DNA from: Streptomyces sp. R21
Lineage (GTDB): Bacteria > Actinomycetota > Actinomycetes > Streptomycetales > Streptomycetaceae
Assembly: GCF_041051975.1 (NCBI RefSeq)
Contig: NZ_CP163435.1
Coordinates: 7,233,001 to 7,297,000 of the forward strand
Direction of reading: 5' to 3'
Length of the DNA stretch: 64,000 bases
Both the position numbers and the translations under genes were made by a program. Below, in pieces: positions 49,722 to 58,974 of the stretch; positions within the stretch are counted from its first letter, which is position 1; the number at the start of each line of letters is the position of its first letter. Under the pieces are notes generated by a model. It was given only the letters and a program-made list of their open reading frames with translations, ran no database searches and was not told where the DNA came from.

Positions 49722-50050
49722 AAAACCCAAGGGTACGGGGTGCGGGGGCATGGACGTCGTTCGAGTGGGGAACGATCCGGCAACACCGTACGTCTGTAGG
49801 GGGACAGAGGGGACGTTGCGCACGGTTCGGTCGGGCGGACTTCTCAGGAACTGTCCGGGGAATCCACAGGACCCCCGGGGGGACCCCGAGGGACACCTAC
49901 TCCCTACGCCGGATCAGCCGCGTTCGCAGTCGTCCTTGGGGATGAGCGCATCCGTCCCCGAACAGTGCGGTAATGGATGCAGGGCCCGTACTGTGGGTTC
50001 TGTTGCAGTACCTGGAGCTGGAGTCCGTCAGAAGGGGGCGCGCGAAGCCC
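49722..50050. promoter_or_regulatory. Divergent promoter region of the DUF3043 gene and pspA
   Basis: A 329-bp gene-free stretch between divergent genes. It is less GC-rich near 49760-49830 and has a GC-rich inverted tract (GGACCCCCGGGGGGACCCC) at about 49869-49887. Stress-induced promoters of pspA would be expected here, but no sigma-factor consensus can be assigned with confidence. Confidence 0.5.
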
Positions 50051-50860
50051 ATGAGCGGTGTCATGAAGCGTATGGGGATGATCTTCCGCGCGAAGGCGAA
50101 CAAGGCCCTTGACCGGGCCGAGGACCCGCGCGAAACCCTCGATTACTCGTACCAGAAGCAGCTGGAGCTGCTGCAGAAGGTGCGGCGGGGTGTCGCCGAC
50201 GTGGCGACCTCACGCAAGCGCCTGGAGTTGCAGCTGAACCAGCTGCAGGGCCAGTCCTCCAAGCTGGAGGACCAGGGCCGCAAGGCGCTCGCGCTCGGCC
50301 GTGAGGACCTGGCGCGTGAGGCGCTGTCCCGCCGGGCCGCGCTCCAGCAGCAGGTGACCGACCTGGAGACGCAGCACCAGACCCTCCAGGGCGAGGAGGA
50401 GAAGCTCACCCTCGCGGCGCAGCGGCTCCAGGCCAAGGTGGACGCCTTCCGCACGAAGAAGGAGACCATCAAGGCCACGTACACCGCCGCGCAGGCGCAG
50501 ACCCGGATCGCGGAGAGCTTCTCCGGCATCTCCGAGGAGATGGGCGACGTCGGGCTGGCGATCCAGCGGGCCGAGGACAAGACCGCGCAGCTCCAGGCGA
50601 GGGCCGGCGCGATCGACGAGCTGCTCGCCTCGGGCGCGCTCGACGACCAGTCCGGGCTGGCCAAGGACGACATCCAGAGCGAGCTGGACCGGCTCTCCGG
50701 TGGTACGGATGTAGAGCTGGAGCTGCAGCGCATGAAGGCCGAGCTGGCCGGTGGTCCCTCGTCGCAGCAGCAGGCGATCGAAGGCGGTCAGGGTCAGAGC
50801 CAGGGGCAGGGTCAGTCCCAGCAGCAGCCCCAGGACACTCCGCGCTTCGACAAGCAGTAG
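50051..50860 (+). CDS. pspA: PspA/IM30 family membrane-stress protein
   Basis: A 269-residue PspA. It begins MSGVMKRMGMIFRAKANKALDRAEDPRETLDYSYQ, the conserved amphipathic N-terminus, and continues as a long coiled coil (about 25-225, QKQLELLQKVRRGVADVATSRKRLELQLNQLQ). A Gln/Gly/Ser-rich tail follows. ESCRT-III-like PspA proteins bind and stabilise damaged membranes. ATG at 50051 is chosen; GAAGGGGG lies somewhat far upstream, and ATG at 50063 is an alternative. pspAA follows after 42 bp. Confidence 0.93.
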   Translation: MSGVMKRMGMIFRAKANKALDRAEDPRETLDYSYQKQLELLQKVRRGVADVATSRKRLELQLNQLQGQSSKLEDQGRKALALGREDLAREALSRRAALQQQVTDLETQHQTLQGEEEKLTLAAQRLQAKVDAFRTKKETIKATYTAAQAQTRIAESFSGISEEMGDVGLAIQRAEDKTAQLQARAGAIDELLASGALDDQSGLAKDDIQSELDRLSGGTDVELELQRMKAELAGGPSSQQQAIEGGQGQSQGQGQSQQQPQDTPRFDKQ

Positions 50861-50902
50861 CCGACCTGTAGTCGACTCGGGCCCACGCCTTAGGAGGGCG
50901 AC

Positions 50903-51181
50903 ATGATCGTACGGATCATGGGGGAGGGGCAGTTGAAGCTGGACGACGGCCATGTCGCCGAGCTCAACAAGCTGGACGACGAGCTGCTCGCCGAAATGGA
51001 GAGCGGCGACGAGGAGGGCTTCCGCCGCACCTTCGGCGCCCTCCTCGACGCGGTCCGCCACCTCGGCGATCCGCTCCCCGACGACGCCCTGCAACCCTCC
51101 GAACTCATCCTCCCGTCCCCGGACGCGACCCTCGAAGAGGTCCGCGAGATGCTGAGCGACGATGGGCTGATTCCGGGCTGA
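50903..51181 (+). CDS. pspAA: PspA-associated protein PspAA
   Basis: A 92-residue acidic protein beginning MIVRIMGEGQLKLDDGHVAELNKLDDELLAEMESGDE, matching PspAA, found after pspA in actinobacteria. It contains a short beta region and helices with no catalytic motif. It probably modulates PspA at the membrane. Ribosome site AGGAGGG ahead of ATG. With pspAB at 5.8 kb this completes the PspA-associated set in the window. Confidence 0.9.
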   Translation: MIVRIMGEGQLKLDDGHVAELNKLDDELLAEMESGDEEGFRRTFGALLDAVRHLGDPLPDDALQPSELILPSPDATLEEVREMLSDDGLIPG

Positions 51182-51185
51182 CTCT

Positions 51186-51290
51186 GGCGGGGGCGCCTTT
51201 CGCTGGCGTGGGCGCCTTGTGCCGGTGGGTGGGTCGGGGCCGTGCCGGATCGCGGCTGCGGGCAGTGGTCGCCCACCCTGCGGGCGAGGG
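51186..51290. repeat. Dispersed Streptomyces intergenic repeat, uninterrupted copy
   Basis: This copy reads TGGGTCGGGGCCGTGCCGG (51230-51248) directly joined to ATCGCGGCTGCGGG (51249-51262), then CCCTGCGGGC. It serves as the uninterrupted reference for the copy at 16236. A GGGCGCC-rich part at 51190-51216 may form a hairpin ending the pspA-pspAA transcript. Confidence 0.75.
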
Positions 51291-51371
51291 GGGGACCGGA
51301 GCCAGCCCTACCCCGGCGAAGCCCAGGTAGCGCAGGTTCCACCCCCGGCAGGGGCCCCGTACCGTAAGCCC

Positions 51372-52595
51372 GTGAGCACCCTAGAGCGCACCCGGTGCAG
51401 ACTCCGCGCCCACCCGTTGGCCCTGGACGCCGCACTGGCCTTCGCCGTGCTGGTCTGCATGATCGTGGGCTCCTTCGTGGAGCCGTACGGCGAGCACGGC
51501 GCCACGTGGGGTGCCCGCACCCCGAACGCCCTCAGCCTCACGCTGATGGTGCTCGGCGCGGCGGCCCTGGTGTTCCGCCGCAGCGCCCCTGTGACGGTGC
51601 TCGCGGCAACCGTGGCCGTCTCCCTCGTGGAGGTGATCACCGGCGACCCCCGGGCCCCGGTCGCGATGTCCGCCGTGATCGCCCTCTACACGGTCGCGTC
51701 GGCCACGGACCGCCCCACGACCTGGCGGGTCGGCCTGCTCACGATGACCGTGCTCACGGCGTCCGCGATGCTCGCGGGGCCCCTGTCCTGGTACGCGCAG
51801 GAGAACCTCGGCATCTTCGCCTGGACGGGCATGGCCGCCGCGGCGGGCGACGCCGTACGGAGCCGGCGGGCCGTCGTGCACGCGATACGGGAGCGCGCCG
51901 AGCGTGCGGAGCGGACCCGCGAGGAGGAGGCGCGGCGGCGCGTCGCCGAGGAGCGGCTGCGGATCGCCCGGGATCTGCACGACGTCGTCGCCCACCACAT
52001 CGCCCTGGTCAATGTGCAGGCGGGGGTGGCCGCGCACGTGATGGACAAGCGGCCCGACCAGGCGAAGGAGGCGCTCGCTCATGTGCGGGAGGCCAGCCGG
52101 TCGGCCCTCAACGAACTCCGGGCCACCGTGGGGTTGTTGAGGCAGAGCGGGGATCCGGAGGCGCCCACCGAGCCCGCCCCCGGGCTCGCCCGGCTCGACG
52201 AGCTCGCCGACACCTTCCGCAACGCGGGCCTGCCCGTCGAGGTCGCCCGCACCGACCACGGCACCGCCCTCCCCGCCGCCGTGGACCTCGCCGCGTACCG
52301 CGTCATCCAGGAAGCCCTCACCAATGTGCAGAAGCACGCGGGCGCGGAGGCGAAGGCCGAGGTCAGCGTCGTACGCGTGGGACCGAATGTGGAAGTGACC
52401 GTGCTCGACAACGGGCCGGGGAAGGATCATGAGCCCGAGGACGGCGGCGGGCACGGGCTGCTCGGGATGCGCGAGCGGGTCACCGCGCTCGGTGGCACCT
52501 GCACCGCCGCTCCCCGGTACGGCGGCGGTTTCCGCGTCCATGCGATCCTTCCGGTCAAGAACCGCACGCCTGCCCTGGGGGCTGATCCCGCATGA
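51372..52595 (+). CDS. NarL-type sensor histidine kinase
   Basis: A 407-residue membrane kinase. Four or more N-terminal helices (about 20-155) form a short sensor without an extracellular domain. HisKA_3 carries the phosphorylated His in IARDLHDVVAHHIALVNVQAG, and an HATPase follows with AYRVIQEALTNVQKHAGAEA (N box), VLDNGPGKD and GHGLLGMRERVTALGG. It is typical of the Streptomyces kinases with intramembrane sensing. GTG at 51372 starts the open coding region. It overlaps the response-regulator start (ATGA). The stimulus is unknown; proximity to pspA suggests envelope stress, which is inference. Confidence 0.93.
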   Translation: MSTLERTRCRLRAHPLALDAALAFAVLVCMIVGSFVEPYGEHGATWGARTPNALSLTLMVLGAAALVFRRSAPVTVLAATVAVSLVEVITGDPRAPVAMSAVIALYTVASATDRPTTWRVGLLTMTVLTASAMLAGPLSWYAQENLGIFAWTGMAAAAGDAVRSRRAVVHAIRERAERAERTREEEARRRVAEERLRIARDLHDVVAHHIALVNVQAGVAAHVMDKRPDQAKEALAHVREASRSALNELRATVGLLRQSGDPEAPTEPAPGLARLDELADTFRNAGLPVEVARTDHGTALPAAVDLAAYRVIQEALTNVQKHAGAEAKAEVSVVRVGPNVEVTVLDNGPGKDHEPEDGGGHGLLGMRERVTALGGTCTAAPRYGGGFRVHAILPVKNRTPALGADPA

Positions 52596-53275
52596 CCATT
52601 CGTGTCCTGCTCGCCGACGACCAGGCGTTGCTGCGCAGCGCCTTCCGTGTGCTCGTCGACTCCGAGCCCGACATGGAGGTCGTGGGGGAGGCCTCGGACG
52701 GCGCGCAAGCCGTGCGGCTCGCCCGCGAGGAGCGCGCGGATGTCGTGCTCATGGACATCCGGATGCCGGGAACCGATGGGCTCGCCGCCACGCGGCTGAT
52801 CAGCGCCGATCCCGGACTCGCACACGTACGGGTGGTCATGCTGACGACCTTCGAGGTCGACGAGTACGTGGTGCAGTCGCTGCGCGCCGGTGCGTCCGGG
52901 TTCCTCGGGAAGGGCTCGGAGCCCGAGGAACTGCTGAACGCGATCCGGATCGCGGCGGGTGGAGAGGCGCTGCTGTCGCCCGCGGCCACCAAGGGGCTCA
53001 TCGCCAAGTTCCTCGCGCAGGGCGACGCGGGCGACGACGGGCGGGACCCCGCCCGCGCCGAGCGGCTCGACGCGCTGACCGTCCGGGAGCGCGAGGTCCT
53101 CGTCCAGGTCGCGGGCGGGCACTCGAACGACGAGATCGCCGAGCGGCTCGAAGTCAGCCCGTTGACCGTGAAGACGCACGTCAACCGGGCCATGTCGAAG
53201 CTGGGCGCCCGGGACCGGGCCCAGCTGGTGGTGATCGCGTACGAGTCCGGGCTGGTCCGTCCAAGGGTGGAGTGA
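52592..53275 (+). CDS. LuxR/NarL-family response regulator
   Basis: A 227-residue regulator. Receiver domain at about 1-120: LLADDQALLRSAF with the acidic pair, phospho-acceptor Asp in DVVLMDIRMPG, the conserved Thr in MLTTFE and Lys in LGKGSE. LuxR-type HTH at about 160-220: LTVREREVLVQVAGGHSNDEIAERLEVSPLTVKTHVNRAM. The start overlaps the kinase stop. Target genes are not evident; the RND permease downstream is a candidate. Confidence 0.95.
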   Translation: MTIRVLLADDQALLRSAFRVLVDSEPDMEVVGEASDGAQAVRLAREERADVVLMDIRMPGTDGLAATRLISADPGLAHVRVVMLTTFEVDEYVVQSLRAGASGFLGKGSEPEELLNAIRIAAGGEALLSPAATKGLIAKFLAQGDAGDDGRDPARAERLDALTVREREVLVQVAGGHSNDEIAERLEVSPLTVKTHVNRAMSKLGARDRAQLVVIAYESGLVRPRVE

Positions 53276-53473
53276 GGTCCACCGAGGCGTACTGCGCCCG
53301 CAGTAGGAGCCGTATAAGGAAATGGTCCTCGGGGCTACGGATCGGCCCTGACGGATGGCTCAGTGTGTGAGGACGAGCGCTCACATGTGCGTTTCTTCTG
53401 CGCCCAGCGGCACGGAACGACGCGGATGTGGGCTCTTCTTCCGCTCACGCCACAGAAGAGAGATCCGCCACCC

Positions 53474-56400
53474 ATGTCCTGGCTGTCGAGGTTCAGCCTC
53501 GCGCAACGGGCCCTCATAGGTCTGATGTCGATCGTCGCGCTCGCGTTCGGTGCGATCGCGATCCCCCAGCTCAAGCAGCAGCTGCTGCCCACCATCGAGC
53601 TGCCCATGGTGTCCGTGCTGGCGCCGTACCAGGGTGCGTCCCCCGATGTGGTCGAGAAGCAGGTCGTCGAACCCATCGAGGACAACCTCGAATCGGTCGA
53701 CGGCATCACGGGCGTCACGTCGAAGGCCAGCGAGGGCAACGCCGTGATCATGGCGTCCTTCGACTACGGCAACGACACCAAGCAGCTCGTCGCCGACGTC
53801 CAGCAGGCCGTCAACCGCGCCCGCGTGCAGCTTCCGGACGACGTCGACCCGCAGGTCATCGCCGGTTCGACCGACGACATGCCGACCGTCGTCCTCGCCG
53901 TCACCTCCGGCAAGGACCAGCAGGCGCTGTCCGACCAGCTCGACCGCACCGTCGTGCCCGCCCTGAAGGACATCGACGGCGTCGGCCAGGTCACCGTGGA
54001 CGGCGTACGCGACCTCCAGGTCACCGTCACGCCCGACGACAAGAAGATGGCCAAGGCGGGTCTCACCTCCGCCGCGCTCGGCCAGGCCCTCCAGGCGGGC
54101 GGCGCGACCGTTCCGGCCGGGTCCTTCGACGAGGACGGCGCCAACCGCACCGTCCAGGTCGGCGGCGGCTTCACCTCCGTGCAGCAGATCCAGGACCTGA
54201 TGGTCACGGGCGCCCCGGGGAAGAAGCCCGTACGCCTCGCCGACGTCGCCGCAGTGGCGCAGGAGCAGGCCAAGGCCGACTCCATCACGCGTACGGACGG
54301 GAAGCCGAGCCTCGCCGTCATGGTCACCATGGACCACGACGGCAGCGCGGTCGCCATCTCCGACGCGGTCAAGGACAAGCTGCCCGACCTCCGAAAGGAC
54401 CTGGGTGCGGGCACGGCGGTCACCGTCGTCAGCGACCAGGGCCCGGCCGTGTCCAAGTCCATCCACGGCCTGACCACCGAGGGCGCGCTCGGCCTGCTCT
54501 TCGCGGTCCTCGTCATCCTGGTCTTCCTGGCGTCGGTCCGCTCGACGCTCGTCACGGCGGTGAGCATCCCGCTCTCCGTCGTACTGGCCCTGATCGTCCT
54601 GTGGACGAGGGACCTCTCCCTCAACATGCTCACGCTCGGCGCGCTGACCATCGCGATCGGCCGGGTCGTCGACGACTCGATCGTGGTCCTGGAGAACATC
54701 AAGCGCCACCTCGGATACGGCGAGGAGCGCGAGGAGGCCATCCTCAAGGCCGTACGGGAGGTCGCGGGCGCGGTCACGTCCTCGACCCTCACCACGGTCG
54801 CCGTCTTCCTGCCGATCGGTCTGACCGGCGGCATGGTGGGCGAGCTGTTCGGCTCCTTCAGCCTGACCGTCACGGCGGCCCTGCTGGCCTCGCTGCTCGT
54901 CTCGCTGACGGTCGTGCCGGTGCTGTCGTACTGGTTCCTGCGCGCCCCGAAGGGCACCCCGGCCGACGCCGACGAGGCCCGTCGCCTCGCGGAGGAGAAG
55001 GAGGCGCGCAGCCGTCTCCAGCGCAGCTACGTGCCGGTGCTCCGCTTCGCGACCCGGCGCCGGCTGACGAGCCTCGCGATCGCGATCGCCGTCCTGGTCG
55101 GCACGGGCGGTCTGGCGTCGATGCTGAAGACCAACTTCTTCGACCAGGGCGATGTCGAAGTCCTCACCGTCAAGCAGGAGTTGAAGCCGGGCACCAGCCT
55201 GGCGGCGACCGACGCCCAGGCGAGGAAGGTCGAGCAGATGCTCGACGGCGTCAAGGGCGTGAAGGACTACCAGGTCACGGTCGGCTCCTCCGGCTTCCTC
55301 GCGGCCTTCGGCGGCGGCACGGACACCAACCAGGCCTCGTACCAGGTCATGCTGGAGGACTCGGCGTCCTCCGACGACGTCCAGGACCGGATCGAGGAGG
55401 GCCTGGGGAAGCTCTCCGGCGTCGGTACGACCACGGTCGCGGCCGGTGACGGCTTCGGCAACCAGGACCTCAGTGTGGTCGTCAAGTCCGCCGACGCGGA
55501 CGTCCTGCGCAAGGCGTCCGACCAGGTGCGCGCCGAGGTCGCCAAGCTGGACCATGTCACGGACGTGACCAGCGACCTGGCGCAGAGCGTGCCGCGCATC
55601 TCGGTCAAGGCCAACTCCAAGGCCGCGGCGGCCGGTTACAACGACGCCACCCTCGGTGCGGCCGTCGCCGAGGCCGTACGCGGCACCACGAGCGGCAAGG
55701 CGATCCTGGACGACACCGAGCGGGACGTCGTCATCAGGGCGGCGAAGCCGGCCGAGACGCTGGAGCAGCTGCGCGATCTGCGGCTCGGCGCGGTGAAGCT
55801 CGGTGACATCGCCGACGTGAAGCTGGTCGACGGCCCGGTCTCGATGACCCGGATCGACGGTCAGCGGGCCGCGACGATCACGGCGAAGCCGACCGGCGAC
55901 AACACGGGCGCGGTCAGTGCGGACCTCACGTCCAAGCTGAACTCGCTGAAGCTGCCGGCCGGCGCGAGTGCCGAGATCGGTGGGGTCTCCTCGGACCAGG
56001 ACGACGCGTTCGCGAACCTCGGCCTGGCCATGCTGGCCGCCATCGCGATCGTCTTCATGCTCCTGGTCGCGACCTTCCGCTCGCTGGTCCAGCCGCTGAT
56101 CCTGCTCGTCTCGATCCCGTTCGCGGCGACGGGCGCGATCGGCCTGCTGGTCGCCACCGGTACGCCGATGGGCGTCCCCGCGATGATCGGCATGCTGATG
56201 CTCATCGGCATCGTGGTGACCAACGCGATCGTGCTGATCGACCTGATCAACCAGTACCGCAAGCAGGGTTACGGCGTCGTCGAGGCCGTGGTCGAGGGCG
56301 GCCGCCACCGTCTGCGGCCCATCCTCATGACGGCCCTGGCGACGATCTTCGCCCTGCTCCCGATGGCCCTGGGCGTCACCGGCGAGGGCGGCTTCATCGC

Positions 56401-56596
56401 CCAGCCGCTGGCCGTGGTCGTCATCGGCGGCCTGATCACGTCGACCCTGCTGACACTGCTCCTCGTCCCGACGCTCTACGCGATGCTCGAACTGCGCAAG
56501 GAGCGCCGGGCGAAGAAGCGTGCGGCGAAGAAGGGCGTACCCGCCCCTGCGGAGTCCGCCTCCGACGAGCCGGAGTCGGAGCCGGTGGGAGTCTGA
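53474..56596 (+). CDS. RND-family efflux permease (HAE1-type)
   Basis: A 1040-residue resistance-nodulation-division transporter with about twelve helices and two large external loops. The N-terminal part reads MSWLSRFSLAQRALIGLMSIVALAFGAIAIPQL, and the conserved helix-4 motif has the proton-relay residues in AIGRVVDDSIVVLENIKRH. RND permeases usually need an adaptor and, in Gram-negatives, an outer-membrane channel. No adaptor gene is adjacent, so it may act alone or with a distant partner, as for the SwrC-like proteins of Bacillus. ATG at 53474 is chosen as the protein start; the ribosome site is weak. Confidence 0.92.
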   Translation: MSWLSRFSLAQRALIGLMSIVALAFGAIAIPQLKQQLLPTIELPMVSVLAPYQGASPDVVEKQVVEPIEDNLESVDGITGVTSKASEGNAVIMASFDYGNDTKQLVADVQQAVNRARVQLPDDVDPQVIAGSTDDMPTVVLAVTSGKDQQALSDQLDRTVVPALKDIDGVGQVTVDGVRDLQVTVTPDDKKMAKAGLTSAALGQALQAGGATVPAGSFDEDGANRTVQVGGGFTSVQQIQDLMVTGAPGKKPVRLADVAAVAQEQAKADSITRTDGKPSLAVMVTMDHDGSAVAISDAVKDKLPDLRKDLGAGTAVTVVSDQGPAVSKSIHGLTTEGALGLLFAVLVILVFLASVRSTLVTAVSIPLSVVLALIVLWTRDLSLNMLTLGALTIAIGRVVDDSIVVLENIKRHLGYGEEREEAILKAVREVAGAVTSSTLTTVAVFLPIGLTGGMVGELFGSFSLTVTAALLASLLVSLTVVPVLSYWFLRAPKGTPADADEARRLAEEKEARSRLQRSYVPVLRFATRRRLTSLAIAIAVLVGTGGLASMLKTNFFDQGDVEVLTVKQELKPGTSLAATDAQARKVEQMLDGVKGVKDYQVTVGSSGFLAAFGGGTDTNQASYQVMLEDSASSDDVQDRIEEGLGKLSGVGTTTVAAGDGFGNQDLSVVVKSADADVLRKASDQVRAEVAKLDHVTDVTSDLAQSVPRISVKANSKAAAAGYNDATLGAAVAEAVRGTTSGKAILDDTERDVVIRAAKPAETLEQLRDLRLGAVKLGDIADVKLVDGPVSMTRIDGQRAATITAKPTGDNTGAVSADLTSKLNSLKLPAGASAEIGGVSSDQDDAFANLGLAMLAAIAIVFMLLVATFRSLVQPLILLVSIPFAATGAIGLLVATGTPMGVPAMIGMLMLIGIVVTNAIVLIDLINQYRKQGYGVVEAVVEGGRHRLRPILMTALATIFALLPMALGVTGEGGFIAQPLAVVVIGGLITSTLLTLLLVPTLYAMLELRKERRAKKRAAKKGVPAPAESASDEPESEPVGV

Positions 56597-56697
56597 TCCC
56601 GCCGCGCCGCTGATCCAGCCGCACCGGTGTCCCCTCCCTCACAGGGCTTTCATATCCTGTGATCTCGAACTGCTCTGCGGGGGAGGGGGACAGGGCG

Positions 56698-58959
56698 GTG
56701 GCACTGTACGAGGGTGATCCCGAGTCGCTCGGCGAGTACCGGATCGTCGACCGGCTCGGGGCCGGCGGCATGGGCGTGGTCTACCGGGCGAGATCCCGGT
56801 CGGGCCGTGAGGTCGCGGTCAAGGTGGTGCACGCCCAGTACGCCGCGGACGCCGTGTTCCGCGCTCGCTTCCGGCAGGAGATCGCGGCCGTCCGCAAGGT
56901 GAGCGGCGCCTTCACCGCGCCGGTCGTGGACGCGGACCCGGACGCCGAGCGGCCCTGGATGGCCACTCAGTACGTGCCCGGGCGCTCGCTGGCCGCCCGC
57001 ATCCGGGCCGGCGGCCCGTTGGACGGCGCCGAACTGCGACGGCTGGCCCTCGGGCTGGTGGAGGCACTGCGGGAGATCCATCGGGCCGGAGTCGTGCACC
57101 GCGACCTGAAGCCGGCCAACGTGATGATGGCCGAGGACGGCCCCCGCGTCATCGACTTCGGCATCTCCCGCGCGGCGGAGAACCAGGCGCTGACCGAGAC
57201 CGGGCACATGATGGGCACTCCGCCCTTCATGTCCCCCGAGCAGCTCGCGGACGCCCGCTCGGTGGCGCCCGCCTCCGACGTCTTCTCGCTCGGCGCCCTG
57301 GTGGTGTTCGCCGCCACCGGACACGGGCCCTTCGACGCCGACAGCCCCTATCTGGCCGCGTACCGGGTGATGAGCGAGGAACCGGTGCTGGACGCCGTGT
57401 CCGTGCCGCTGCGCGAGGTCGTGTCCCGCTGTCTGGCCAAGGAGCCCGCCGCCCGCCCCGGCCTCGACGAACTCGCCCGCGCCTTCGCGAGCGCCCTGCC
57501 GGACCCGGGACCGGACGAGACGCCCACGGTGTCCCAGCGCCATCCGGATCCGCAGCCCACGGTTGCGCCGTCCGCCGTCCCGTCCGAGGGACCCCGACCG
57601 GCGTTCGCCCCCGTCGAGCCCCCGCCTGTCGCCCGCCGGACCCGCGCCCGCCGTCTGGCGGTGCCGGCCGCGGTGGCCGGCGTGCTCGTGGCCGCGCTCC
57701 TGGCCTATTTCCTCGGACCGCTCAAGGGCGGCGACTCCGTGGGGGCCGCCGGGCCGTCACCGAGTGCCCCGGACGCTCGCTGGGCGGCTGTTCCGGCCGG
57801 CTGGCAACCCTGGCAGACCACGCTGTACGCGACCGCCGCCGCCGGTGTGAAGCACGCGCCGGGGGTGAACACCGACGGCAGCGGTTCGGGGGCGCAGCCG
57901 GCCTGCGTGCAGGGCGGCGGGTCCGTCTACTGCTCCGGCAGCGGCATCCTGCCGGTCCGCGTCGACGCGTCGACCGGCCGAACCCTCTGGCGGGCCGCGC
58001 CCGTGCCGCGGGACACGCCCCTCGACCACTACGGCGCCCGCGTCCTCGCCGTGCGCGACGGTGTGCTGCTCGTGCGGGAGACGGTCATGAACGCCGCGGG
58101 CAACGACACGACCGCCACCGTCTCCGCCCTGGCCACCGACAACGGCAGACGGCTGTGGTCCCGGCCGGTGCAGGACCAGTACGCCGACGCGGTGCTCCTC
58201 GGCGGCCTCGTTCTCGCTCCCGACGGCTCCGCCGTGACCGCCCGCTCCCCGCGTGACGGCACCGCGCGCTGGACGATGACCATGCCGGCCGGCTACCGCT
58301 GCGCGTTCCTCGCCGGCGGCGACCGCCTCTACGCGGACTGCGTCGACTACCACACCGCATCCGGCGCGGACCGGTTGCTGCTCTCCGTCGACCCGACCGA
58401 CGGCTCGCTGCGCCGACTGCGCTCCGCGCCCTCGGTCGAAGCGACGTACGCCGGGGTCCTGGACGGCCGCCTGGTCTTCGTCGAACGGCGTACGAGCGCC
58501 TCGGCCGCGGACGACAACGGGTACGCCCGGGCGGTACTGGTCGACCCCGCCGACGACAGCGCCCGTACCACCAAGCTGGCGCAGGAGCAGCGGGGGAGCA
58601 TGGCTCTGGTGCACGGTGTGCTCTGCTTCGCCACCTCCAGCGGCCGGGTGACGGCGGTCTCCCCGGTGACCGGCAAGCGCCTGTGGGAGACGGCGACGAC
58701 GCTGGAGCAGCCGGGCACACCGGTGGCCGACGGGCGCCGCAGCGTGTTCGTCGTCAGCGCCAGCGGACGCGTAGCCGCCCTCGACGCCCGCAAGGGCACG
58801 CCGCTGTGGGAGTCCGGTCCGCGCGCGGACCGGGTGCTCAGTTTCGGCGGCCCTCCGGGGCTCCTCCTCCACCAGGGCGCCCTGGTGGTGCCGAGCCCCG
58901 ACGGCACGCTCTTCACCCTCGACCCCGCGCACCCCGAGCGGAAGCCCGTCTCGGGGTGA
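56698..58959 (+). CDS. Transmembrane Ser/Thr kinase with PQQ-like beta-propeller
   Basis: A 753-residue protein. Kinase domain at about 10-265: glycine loop GAGGMGVVYRA, lysine in VAVKVV, catalytic loop HRDLKPANVM and DFGIS. A Pro-rich juxtamembrane region and a single transmembrane helix (about 320-345, AVPAAVAGVLVAALLAYFLG) follow. The external region (about 370-753) has repeated WRA/LWE-type blades (GRTLWRAAPV, GRRLWSRPV, GTPLWESG) forming a PQQ/YncE-like propeller that may sense an extracellular ligand. GTG at 56698, after GGGGGACAGGGCG, is preferred over GTG at 56659. Confidence 0.92.
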   Translation: MALYEGDPESLGEYRIVDRLGAGGMGVVYRARSRSGREVAVKVVHAQYAADAVFRARFRQEIAAVRKVSGAFTAPVVDADPDAERPWMATQYVPGRSLAARIRAGGPLDGAELRRLALGLVEALREIHRAGVVHRDLKPANVMMAEDGPRVIDFGISRAAENQALTETGHMMGTPPFMSPEQLADARSVAPASDVFSLGALVVFAATGHGPFDADSPYLAAYRVMSEEPVLDAVSVPLREVVSRCLAKEPAARPGLDELARAFASALPDPGPDETPTVSQRHPDPQPTVAPSAVPSEGPRPAFAPVEPPPVARRTRARRLAVPAAVAGVLVAALLAYFLGPLKGGDSVGAAGPSPSAPDARWAAVPAGWQPWQTTLYATAAAGVKHAPGVNTDGSGSGAQPACVQGGGSVYCSGSGILPVRVDASTGRTLWRAAPVPRDTPLDHYGARVLAVRDGVLLVRETVMNAAGNDTTATVSALATDNGRRLWSRPVQDQYADAVLLGGLVLAPDGSAVTARSPRDGTARWTMTMPAGYRCAFLAGGDRLYADCVDYHTASGADRLLLSVDPTDGSLRRLRSAPSVEATYAGVLDGRLVFVERRTSASAADDNGYARAVLVDPADDSARTTKLAQEQRGSMALVHGVLCFATSSGRVTAVSPVTGKRLWETATTLEQPGTPVADGRRSVFVVSASGRVAALDARKGTPLWESGPRADRVLSFGGPPGLLLHQGALVVPSPDGTLFTLDPAHPERKPVSG

Positions 58960-58974
58960 CGCCGGGGGCCGCGG

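Noticed and set aside
53381..56308. A 975-codon open frame opposite the RND permease
   Set aside because: Its composition (long Asp/Arg/Gly/His runs) is that of an antisense shadow, while the plus strand encodes a complete RND transporter.
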